Shown: piece after piece, positions 10,501-22,500 of the stretch
Numbering within the stretch: the stretch's first letter is position 1
Layout: the number at the start of each line of letters is the position of its first letter
NCBI GenBank assembly: GCA_026214975.1
Contig: CM047810.1
Span: 97,666,316-97,730,315, forward strand
DNA length: 64,000 nt
Source: Gentiana macrophylla
Lineage: Eukaryota; Streptophyta; Magnoliopsida; Gentianales; Gentianaceae
Reading direction: 5' to 3'
Notes under the pieces: generated by a model
Told to the model about the DNA's origin: nothing
Seen by the model: the letters and a program-made list of their open reading frames with translations, nothing else
Database searches by the model: none
Position numbers and translations under genes: made by a program

Positions 10501-13500
10501 CGGATATCTCTGCTCCAATGTCCTCCATAACTGTTTGATCCACAGGCCTTCACACATTCCCAATGCCATGGCCTGAACTCGCTTCAAGATGCATTTTGCT
10601 ACAACAGCTTGCTTTTGCTTCTCCAAGTAACTAGATTCCCCATACATGTACAATACCCTGTTATGGACCTCCTTTCCTTGGTACAGTTCCCCAATCTGCA
10701 TCGATATACAAAGAACATTCCTACTTTCACACTTCTTGAAGTATAGCCCTTTTCTGGTGTGGTTTTAGATACCTCAACAGTCCTCTCTAGCCGCCTCCCA
10801 TGTGGGTCTCATTTGGTGAGTGCATAAAGCGGCTCAAGGTCTTGATTGCATAGGATACATCGGCCTTGTATGTGCCAGGTATATCAACTTGCCAACTAGT
10901 CTTTGATAGCTTCCCACATCTACGGGTTCACCTTTGGCACTTCCCAGCTTCAAATTGCACTCCATTGGTGTGTTTGCTGGTCTAGCACCTTCCAAATACT
11001 GTTTCTTTCAAAGTGGAGTCTAGAGGTGTAGTTTCTTTGAGTTAGTACCAACCCTTAGAGGACCTAGCTACCTCCATTCCCAGAAAGTGTCTTAGTTGCC
11101 CCAGATCCTTGATCTCAAATTCTGTTGCAAGTTGTTTCTTCACACCTGTTATTTCCTCCTCATCATTCCCAGTGAGGATGATATCATCCACATACACAAT
11201 CGGAGCGATCGGCCTGCCGCTTTCCAAATTTCTCTTTATGAACAAAGTATGGTCGACCTCCTTGTACAAACCCTATCCTTTTCATGAACTTCATAAATCT
11301 GTCAAACCATGCTCTTGGGCTTTGCTTGAGTCCATATAAAGACTTGGTGAGTTTGCACACCTTGTTTCCAAATTCTTTCTTGAATCACGGGAGGATCCAT
11401 ATATACTTCTTCCTTCAATTCTCCATGAAGGAAGGCATTCTTTACATCCAGCTTGCATGAGTGGCGATCTAGGTTTCTCGCCACGAGATAACAAAATCTG
11501 ATTGTGTTGAGCTTAGCAGGAGAGAGAAGGTCTCTGAGTAGTCGATCCCATGAGTTTGAGAGTATCCCTTGGCCACCAACCTGGCTTTGTGTCTCTCAAT
11601 CGCCGCCATCAGCGTTATATTTCACTACAAACACCCATTTGCACCCCAACTGTTTTCCTACCTTCGGCAAGGATACAGCTTCCAGTCCCATTCTTCCTCG
11701 GTGCCTCATTTCTTCAAGGATCGCTTCCTCCACTCGGTACCATAAGAGCTTCATTAACATCTTTGGGTATGGTGGTGGATGACACTGCTAGTAGTGAAGG
11801 CTTTGAAGGATGGTGATAGACGGCATAGGACAAGTATTTGGAGATGGGGTGTTTTGTATGAGCTCTGGTTGGTTTTCTAATGGCTATGGGAACATCAAGG
11901 AGCATTTTTACGCTTTTGTTCTCAGGAGAGTCGGGTTTTGTTGTAGGAATTTGTGAGGTTGATTACTGCTTTCACCATCTGATGCAACCTCTGTGTGTTC
12001 TGATCCTTCCTCGGGATGGTTGTCCATATCGATGGCGAGATCGGGAGTGATAATTGTGTGGACTCATTGTTGGACTTATCTGCCTTTGTAGGATACTTCC
12101 TCACATAAGTTTTGCCTTGGAATGGTCTTTCCTTGAGAGGTTCTATGGGATCAATGTTTCTGATCTCATTTTGATAGCAGTTTTCCCCACAATTGTCCAT
12201 TTGTTCACCAGAATCAGGTTCTAGGTTATGCCCTGCACTCTTAATTTCTAAAAAGTCATAGGATTCTTCGAAGATGTCATCTGACACAGACATACTCTTA
12301 TCAGACACACTTGTATTCCTAGTCTCCCCCTGAAATTGAACCTTGTCAAAAAACATGTTTTCTTCAACAAAAGTGACATCCATGGTGACTATAAACTTTC
12401 CAGTGGCTGGGTCAAGACACTTGTAACCTTTTTGTGTGGGTGAATATCCCAGAAAACAACACTTTTTTGACCTAGGTTCTAATTTCCCTTGGTTATAAGT
12501 GTGGACATATACTGTGCATCCAAAAATCTTTAAAGGTAGTTTGCCTACTAGCTTTGTTTCTGGAAAAACACTTTGAAACAGATTGATAGGTGTTTGAAAA
12601 CTCAAAACCCTAGATGGAAGTCTGTTGATAAGGTATGTGGCAGTTAGGACACTCTCTCCCCAGAATGTCTTTGGGCATTTTGAGGTAAACAAGAGTGCTC
12701 TGGCCACTTCCAACAAGTGTCTGTTTTTCCTTTACGCAACTCCATTTTGTTGTGGAGTTTTGACACATGAACTTTGGTGTATTATACCTTTTCAATCAAA
12801 ATCCATCTAAGTCTTGGTTGAAATACTGCTCCATTATCACTCCTTACAATCTGAATTTGTGTATGGAATTGAGTTTTACCATTTCAAAGAATCTTTTAAA
12901 AATCATTTCTACTTCGATTTGTCTTTCCTTAAATACACCTAAGTTAAGCGTGTGTGGTCATCTATAAGTGTGATGAACCACCTTTTTCCATTAAAGGTGC
13001 TTACCTAGATGGCCCTACACATCACTATGAATCATAGTGAATGGTTTTGAGGGACATAGGGTTGAAGCGAGGGTATGGTTGTCAGTCTGTTTTGCAAGAA
13101 TACAAACTTCACACTTTGAAAATTAAAATCTTTATTCTTTGACAAAATGTTCAGAAACAACTTTTCATGTAATTAAAACTAGGGTGTCCTAATCTCTTAT
13201 GCATGACTAGGATCTTATTCGTGTGATTGGACAATTGTGTGGTAACCTCCTCTCATAAGGCTCTTCTTACGTGGTTCGATTCAGATTCCAAAGCACATAT
13301 AGGCCACCAAAGTGAGCTTACACTTGCCAATCATCTTCCCCGATACCTTGTCCCGAAATAGACAACCATCCTTAGAAAACATAGCCTCACGATTTTGATC
13401 AATGATTAGTTTCCCTATTGACAATAAATTACATGCTAGTTTAGGAACATGAAGGACATTTTTTAGGATTATGTCTTTTGATATATAGATGGATCCCCTT

Positions 13501-16500
13501 CCAGCAATAGTGGAAAAAGAGCCATCAGCCAGTCTGATTTTATGGTTTCCTGGACACGGGTTATAGTTTAAAAATAGTTCTAGAGGATCCAGGTCATGTG
13601 GTCAGTTGCCCCAGAGTCAACTATCCACTCAGGTTTGTGTTGATTCCAACAAAGAAAGGGAGAAATGGTTACTGACTCGGCCAAGAGGAGCGCTTTGGTT
13701 TCTTTGTCATGGAGAGTTGTGAATTTAGAAGCTTACTCAATTGTTCTAGTGGTCCCGAGTGAATGGGAGGAGCCTGCAGATTGTGGCACAGAATCTCAGA
13801 AGACACCTGGTTAGCCTTTCCTTGCTCAGAATTGGTCCCTTGCTTCTCCAGTTTGGCTTTCCATGTATGCCCCAACATATGTCCTTAGTGTGTCCAGTCT
13901 TCTTGCAATGTTCACACTTAAGTTTCTGCCTTTCCATTCTCCTTGTTGAATCTGATCTACTTGCCACCATTGCAGATCCTTCCATTTCAGTTTGTGGAGG
14001 CCTGTACATCACCTTCCTTCTTGATTCTTCCTCCTAACTTGAGAGAAAGGTTTCTCTGAGGATGGTAGGGGTTCCTTCCAAGTATTCTGCCTCTGACTTC
14101 ATCCAGATCAGAGTTCAAACCTGCCAGGAATGAGTATACCCTTTCATTCTCTTCTCTTTTGTGAAATTTCACACTGTCAGCTGTACACTCCCATTTATCC
14201 TCATGGCATAGATCCAGTTCTTGCCAGAGGGACACAATGTCATTATAGTATGATGTAACATTCCTGTCCCCCTGCTTGAGGCTCCACAGTTTGGTTTTGA
14301 TCTCATATATTTGAGATGAATTCTCCAAATCCGAGTACATTTCTTTCACTGCATCCCAGATATCCTTGGCTGATTTCAAGAACATGTGTGGTTTGGCAAT
14401 GGTCAACTCCATACAGTTTATAAGCCAGGCCCTCACCATTGAGTCCTCAGATTTCCAAGTCTTGAACTTTGGATCGGTTTCTGGTGGTTTGACCTCATCT
14501 CCAGTCAAATATCCCAATTTTCCCTTTCCATCAATGGTGAGTGTGACGATCAGCACCCACTCGAGGTAGTTCTTGCCATCTAGTTTTACGGCGGAAGTAG
14601 GATGGACCCGAATTTTTGAATGGTCATCATTTGGAGAGGAGTTGTGTCTCTGTTCCGATCGATGATCCATCGGAGAGATGGTGCCCCAGAGCTAGAGTCC
14701 TTTCTCTCGGTGAAAGCCGCCCGATAGTTCATCGAATTATGTGCGAAAAACGCTTTTGTGTGGGATGGCTCGATACCATGTTAAAGGGAAGAAACCTTTT
14801 TAATTAAGGCTTCAATGTTTTATTCATAGACTGGAATGAGGTATTTATACAATTAGACTTAGGAGTCTTGACTAGTTAGGTCTCTAGTATGAATAAGATC
14901 CTAACAGAATCAGAAAATAAATATAAAAGTAAATGCCTCATATTACGGCTACAATCAAAATAATAAACAATAAAATCTCCACAAATCATGGCAACAAATC
15001 ATAACAATAAATGACATCCTGGCAGAAGATCTTTTCTCAACAATAGGAAAAATAGTTTTACTTGTAAGAACAAAGCAATGAGAAAGTATTCTTGTTTTAT
15101 TAGAATAAAAAGCTCATTACAAGATAAAGACCCCACACACTTCTATTTATAGAAAAGGGTCCAACGGCTATATTTAATAAAGCGAGAAAACACATGTCCA
15201 ACGGTAAGTTGGACAAGTGTTTCTGCTTTATTACTTAGCCAAAAAGAGGAAAAGATAGCCACTAATTTATATAGATATTAGGGCTAGTTAAAGGACAGAA
15301 AAGGTAGATAAAAGACTAATAAAACTAACTAATTAAACACACCAAAGGGATCATGATTTTATAATCTAACACTCCCCACCAATTTGGAGAGGTGATGTTA
15401 ATCATGCCCGACTTTCTTAGAAGATATTGGAAGTTCTTCTTAGGCAATCCTTTAGTGAGAACATCGGCAGTTTGATTACGAGAGTTGACAAAGACAAGTT
15501 TGATGAGTTGTGCATCCAGTTTTCCTTGATGAAGTGCCTATCAACCTCCACGTGCTTAGTCTATCATGTTGGATTGGATTGTGTGATATGTCAATAGCAG
15601 ATTGGTTATCACGATGAGAGAATCATAGGCATCTGTCTCTGTACTTTGAGATCATCCAGGATGATTTTTAGCCATAGTAGCTCACACATCCCAATAGCAA
15701 GTGCTCTAAACTCTGCTTCAGCACTAGATCTAGCCACAACACTCTGCTTCTTGCTTCTCCATGCTATAGGATTCCCAAATAGAAATATGCAGTGACCAGA
15801 TGTAGATCTCCTGTCATCAATACAGCCTGCATAATCTGAGTCAGTAAAGGCCTCCAGTCTTTTGTGATCATTTTTCTTAAAAAGGATTCCCTGCCCTGGA
15901 CAAGTCTTTAGATATTCCACAATCCTTTCTGCTGCATTCTGGTGGCATCTTTTGGGGTTTTGCATATACCTGCTCACAATGTTAACAGCAAAGGATATAT
16001 CAGGTCTAGTATGGGAGAGATATATGAGTCTACCCACCAATCTTTGATAGGTGGATTTATCCACAGATTCATCCTCAGGTGCAAGACTTAAACCATGATT
16101 TTGTTCAATAGGGGTGGTCATAGGTTTACAACCCAGTTTCCCACTATCTTTCAGAAGATCAAGGATGTATTTCTGTTGGGAAATGAATATTCCCATTTTA
16201 GAATACATAACTTCAATTCCTAGGAAGTACTTGAGTCTTCCCAACTCTTTAATATCAAATTCAGTACATAGGAATTTTTTCAGGTTCTGGTTGCTGTCAA
16301 TATCATTCCCAGTGATGATGATATCATCAACATACACTAGAAGGATAGAGACCTTTCCAGATGTATTGTGTTTTATGAACAGAGTATGGTCTCCCTGGCT
16401 CTGTTTAAACCCTAGGCTCATCATGGCCTTAGCAAATCTTCCAAACCATGCCCTAGGTGATTGTTTAAGGCCATATAGAGCCTTCTTTAGCTTGCACACT

Positions 16501-19500
16501 TTACCATTTTCATTTTGGAATCCAGGAGGAACATCCATAAATATGGTCTCCTCTAGGTCTCCTTGTAAAAAGGCATTCTTTACATCATACTGATGTAAAT
16601 CCCAGTCAAAGTTAACTGCTAAGGATAGTAAAACTTTGACAGTGTTCATCTTTGCAACAGGTGCAAAAGTTTCAAAGTAATCTATGCCATAGTCCGAGAG
16701 TATCCGCCCGGCAACAAGTCTTGCTTTGTGCCTTTCAATAGATCCATCAGACCTATACTTGATGGTAAACACCCATCTACATCCCACAGTCTTAGCATTT
16801 TTTGGAAGGGTGACTAAATCCCAAGTTCCATTCTTTTCAAGAGCATTCATCTCTTCTTTCATAGCTTTAACCCATGTTTCATTCTCTAAGGCTTCTGAGA
16901 ACCTCTTAGGAGTAGATCCATCAAGGAGATTCTTCATGAATTTCCTTTGATTTGTGAGACATCTTATCATAAGATAGAAAGTTTTTCATAGGATGTTTAG
17001 TACAGGCCCGAGTGGGCTTTCTTAGAGCAATAGGGGGTTCCTCAAGGGGGAAACCACTATTTTCTTTTGGTACTGACATAACAATAGTAGGGTCCTCTTT
17101 ATCAGAGGAAGAATGCTCCTCAGAGTTGTTAGATTCAGTATCTTCATCAGTACTGGTGATATTTTGATCACTTATACGTGTTATGGGTGCTTCAATAGGA
17201 ATTACATCCTTTAATCTTGTCCAGTTTTTTCTGGTATAGATTATTGGAGTTTTTTCCTTTTGTTTTTCAACAACAGGAACCTTATGTACTTGTTCCATAG
17301 TAGGCACATTTACCTCCTGTTCAGGAGGAGAAGGATCCTGGCTATGATTAATCATAGGACTGTGATTTTTCTCATGAGTACTTGATGTATCAAGGTCACT
17401 CTGAGAGGGCCACATATCCTGATTATAGTCTGTTATGATTTTCTCCCCCTGAATGAGAGATTTCCCTGTAAAATAGGGGTGCATTTCATAGAAAGTAACA
17501 TCCTTTGATATAATCACCCTCCTTGTAGGAGGATGATAGCATTTATATCCTTTTTTGTGTTAGAGTATCCAATAAAAACACATCTAACAGATCTGGGATC
17601 TAACTTTCCCCTGTTAGGTTGGTGAACATGAACAAAGGCCTCACATCCAAAGACCTTAGGGTGAACCCTTGAGTTTTAGAAAATGGAAATAATTACATAA
17701 GAGTTTCAATAGGACTCCTTTTCCCGAGAATCTTACTAGGAAATCTGTTTATAAGATGAGCGTGATCAAGACCGCCTCTCTCAGATAATTTTGGGCATAT
17801 TCATTTGAAAAGAAGAGCCCAGGTAGTATCCATGAGGTGCTGTTTTTTTCTCTCTCACCCACCCCGTTCTTTGGGGTGTATGGACACAAGAAGATTCATG
17901 GATAATTCCCCTCTCCTCCAAGTAAGGATTAAGGAACTTATTAAAGTAATCCCTAGCATTATCTGTCCTTATTTTCCTGATTTTAACTTTAAATTGAGTC
18001 AAAATCATGTTATAGAAAATAGGGAAGATCTGAGCTAGGTCAGACTTGTGTTTCATCAAATATACCCAAGTGGTCCTGGTGCAGTCATCAATAAAAGTGA
18101 CAAACCAGTGAGCACCATTAATGTTAGGATTAGTGGAAGGTCCCCAAATATCACTATGAACAAGATTAAAAGGATCATTAGAAATGCTAGATGAGATAGG
18201 ATAAGAAACTCTTTTGTGTTTAGCAAATTCACATTCATTACATTTGAAACCTTCATAATTTAAACCACTTACATAAAGTAGAAACAAATGTAAAAGAATG
18301 CGAAGGAGGGTGGCCAAGCCTTACATGATATAACATAATTCTATCATAACTAGCTTTAGACAAAAAAGATGACTTATGACAATTAGACTTGTCATTGTCT
18401 TCAGTCTTCAAAATATATAGACCTTCCTTAGCCCTAGCAAGTCCAATCTTCCTCATGCTTTCTAGGTCACACCACACGAAGTTAGTAGAGAAAAAGAGCA
18501 TAGCATTTAGAGTCTCTAGTTAACTTTCCGATGGATATAAGACTAGCGAAAAGATTAGGAACATGCGGGACTTCTTTTAATGTCGAGATCATTATTTAGA
18601 ACAACATTTCCAATGCACCTCGATTGAGAGCCATTAGCCACGATAATGCTCCTTTCGGTGAGTCTGAGGCACATAATTAGAGAAGAAAGCAAGATCATGA
18701 GTCATATGATCGGTGGCTCGGAATCAACCACCCAATCTCTGCAGCAATGATCGACTTAAGAGATTTAAGGAGGCCATACACGAAAACACCATAGATGATG
18801 AGGGGTTTTCCAAGGTATCCAGGAACTTCCTTAATTTCTCTATCTCAGATTGTCCAAGAGTAGGGTTTTGATTCATAGAGACTGATCCATCCACTTGGTC
18901 ATTCTTTGGCGATCTTCTTTGTGTTCTTGAGTGAACCAAGGGCTCTTTTTTGTCCCTGGTCTCCCATGCAATTTCCAACCAAAACTCTTTGGTATGCTGT
19001 TTTTTCTTGCAGTGTGTACAATACAGGTTATCCCTGTCAGTTTTAACATTTTCCTTTTGAGAGGAAAACTTCTTTTCTGGATATCCCTTTGATTCATTGA
19101 TCTTAGGGTATCCTTGATTTTTCTGGCCAGCTATCAGAGCAGAGCCATCAATGGAGGGAGTGTCAATCATGACACCCCTCCTACTCTCCTCTGCTCTGAC
19201 AATAGCAATAGTCTCATTCAGATTAGGGAGATCATCTTTTCCAAGAATTTGGACCCTTACAGGATCAAAATCTTGGTTTAAACCAGTGAGAAAGGAAAAG
19301 ATCCTATCTTTTTCCATCATCCTTCTTAAGGTGGCAGCATCATCTTTATCTTTCATTTGAATACACTGATAGTGATCAAGTTCTTGCCACATACCTTGAA
19401 GAAGATTGGAATATTCAGTGATGGACTTGTTACCTTGTTTGGTGCTTTGAATTTTTGCTCTTATTTCATAAATTTGAGCAGCATCATTCACCTTGGAGTA

Positions 19501-22500
19501 TGACTGTTTTGCAGTATCCCAGATCTCTTTAGCTGTTTCAAGGAACATGTAGGGGTCACTGACTTCTGGAGTCATAGAATTCCAGAGCCATGACATCACC
19601 ATCGAGTCCTTTTCATCCCAGCTATCAAACCTGGGATCATCCCTTGCTGGACCAGTCCCTAAAAGATGGCTCAGTTTGCCTCTACCTTTCAAGAAGGTTC
19701 TGACAAACTGTGACCATTTCAGATAATTTTTTCCATTCAGCTTGTAAGAAGCATGAATGTTTTGAAGCTCACCAGAGTTTATAGGATTTTCAGTGATAGA
19801 AGAGTCAGTGGCTGCACTAGTTGCAGTGGAACCAGCCATTGATCAGAAAGAAATTTGAATTTTCGAAGAAGAATTTCCCAGAAAAAAAATCTAAAGCTCC
19901 GATACCATGTAAGAACAAAGCAATGAGAAAGTATTCTTGTTTTATTAGAATAAAAAGCTCATTACAAGATAAAGACCCCCACACTTCTATTTATAGAAAA
20001 GGGTCCAACGGCTATATTTAATAAAGCAGAAAACACTGTTCCAACGGTAAGTTGGACAAGTGTTTCTGTTTATTACTTAGCCAAAAAGAGGAAAAGATAG
20101 CCACTAATTTATATAGATATTAGGGCTAGTTAAAGGACAGAAAAGGTAGATAAAAGACTAATAAAACTAACTAATTAAACACACCAAAGGGATCATGATT
20201 TTATAATCTAACATTACTGAATTGAGAAATCTCCTAAGAAAGGAGATTCAAATAGGAGATACAACGGGAGCCTACCTAACGGCTTTAATTCAAATTGGTT
20301 TGATTTTAGAGGGAAAAAAAGGAACTGCAGTTAATAGACTGATCCCCAAAATCTGACTAATTAAACCCCTAATCATCAGCACATTAAACATCATATCAGA
20401 ATAATGGACAGAAATCTAAGAAAAATAATTAAAAAGACTCAAACCTATAACTAAAACATAATTCTTAAAATACCCTTGAACTAACAACATAAGGTTGTTA
20501 CCGAGTTGTTAAGGTTGTTACACTTACTCATATGTCTAGGTTTGTACCCAACACTGAAGCATTAATGATAAGAAATTATTTTCTTCTCAATCTACGATTT
20601 TTCCTCTACTGTTTACATTATGTAATAATGTATAGCAGATTGTTAGGGATATTGTTTATTCTTTTTAGTTATTTCTGATTCCTAGAGTTAGGGAATAGCA
20701 TAACTGTTAAAAGTTTCCTTTGTTAGGGTGATTTCTTTGTATTTCCGGGATCAAAATTATCCATTATTTATGCTACATCCTTTGTATCAAGTGTAATGCA
20801 TCGCGACCATATATTTCTACTCTTTCACCATACACACCCCTCGTTACACAACGGCAGTAGAAATGTGTGGATATAATACAGGCCACTTGTTCAACTTATT
20901 TACAACGGTTGTAGGATAAAAAATATCATACAATAAATCTTCTCATATTTTATCCCTCTCTACACTTTTTGTTCGGTATTTCGTAGTATTCATCTGTTTT
21001 AGATTTGTGATGAATTATTCACCTGAGTGACATTTTTCCAGCATACCACAAATGACAAGACTATACACGATTATTTGGACTGAAATGGCAACCTCCAAGC
21101 AAAAAATTGTGGAGGAATTATCTTCTGGACCTTTTATATTTGTTCCTTGCATGTCTACTCCTTCGGCTGGTGATGCTGTAACTGGCTTTCTCTTGTCTCC
21201 AAGAGAAGTGTACTGGCATGATATAACAGGATCCATAGATCTAATCAAGAAGTATTTTCCTAAAAGTGTATCAGTGAAGAATCATCCATCCGTCGGCAGA
21301 ATGCTACAAAATCTTTATCCAACCCTTCACAACTTTTTTGTAAATGAATGTGGAGTAGATGAGAGTCCTCCGTTAAGTGACTACCTTCAGATCTTGCTGC
21401 ATTTGTCGAATGTTGCACAGCCTTCACAAGCTGCTAAAACAGTGAGTAATTAAGTTGTTTTTTACCTTGACTTATTAAGGTCTCCATTTATTTGGATAAA
21501 ATCTCGATTGCCATTTCATGTTTCATCATTTGTTCCACTATGTGTGATCATGGCATGTGTATTAGTTTGGTAAATCTTCCGTACACATGGCAATGATCCC
21601 ACTTACTGAGATAAGAATGCTGCAGGTAATGATACAATCTACATGGCTATGATATGAATAAAAATCTTATTCAAATATTATCTCAAATCAGGTTTTCAAT
21701 GTCTTGTCAAAGTGGACTGATGGGCTGCTATGCGGGTCCCTGAAAGATGATGACGTGGAGTATTTAAGAGAAAGTTTACTGAAGAAAGAGAGTGCAGTTC
21801 TACCCACTGAACTGGATAAATGGGTTTCTCTGCACCCTTCCTTTGGTCTCATCTGCTGGTCAGATGATGACTCCTTGAGGATGCAGTTTAAAGATTTGAA
21901 GGGCATCAACTTTCTTTATTTTGGAGATCTAACAGATGTAGAAAAAGAGCTGCTTCAAAATAAAATTGCTTCCCTGTTTAGAAGATTAAAGATTCCAGCT
22001 CTTTCAGCGGTATGTATTCTCTCTTTCTCTCTCGTGCATCTCTGAGTCCTTATTGTGTCCATCATTTTTTTTGTAAACACATGTTTGGTAGACCACAACT
22101 TTAGTTCTAGTAGATAGATAGATTAACTCATGTATTCTGCAGGGTAGCTTCAAAGAAACATTTGTGTGTGCGCTTTGAACATACACATACACACACACAC
22201 ACATATATATAGATATGTACATACATTGACACATATACACACACACTGAATTTCACTTTCTTTTCATGCAGATTGTCTATCGTGAAGCTATCTATTACGG
22301 TCCAAGTGACTCTAGTTTCAAGGCTTCATTAATCAGCTGGGCTTTGCCTTACGCTCAGCGATACATGTACAAATTTCACCCAGACAAGTATGATCAACTG
22401 CAGAGTGCTGGATTTGAGAATCTGACACAACTCCAGATTGTTGTAGTAGAAAAACTGTTTTGCAGAACGGCTATAAAAGGATGTCAAGTTGCTTCAGAGA

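Larger units (their letters stand above)
9976..15042 (-). mobile_element. Complete Ty1/copia retrotransposon (first nested element)
   Basis: The 5,067-bp element has LTRs at 9976-10241 and 14779-15042, target duplication ATAGG (9971-9975 and 15043-15047), a primer-binding complement GGCTCGATACCA beside the right LTR (14767-14778), and a polypurine tract complement CTCCCCCTCAAG beside the left LTR. The minus-strand order gag, integrase, reverse transcriptase, RNase H is that of Copia. The LTRs are nearly identical, so insertion was recent. Even so, internal frames are broken in gag, integrase and RT, so the element is non-autonomous or its sequence contains indel errors. It sits in the LTR of the older element, inside the NOV intron. 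Confidence 0.93.
15063..20213 (-). mobile_element. Complete Ty1/copia retrotransposon (second nested element)
   Basis: The 5,151-bp element has LTRs at 15063-15371 and 19908-20213, target duplication TTACT (15058-15062 and 20214-20218), a primer-binding complement GCTCCGATACCA (19896-19907) and a polypurine complement CTCCCCACCAA at 15371-15382. The minus-strand order is gag (19839-18724), pre-integrase and integrase (18501-17781), linker (17517-16921), RT/RNase H (16970-15609), RNase H tail to 15372. RT/RNase H is open for 453 codons, making it the best preserved pol in the window, but gag and integrase have frame breaks. It inserted 15 bp from the first element in the same older LTR. Confidence 0.95.
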
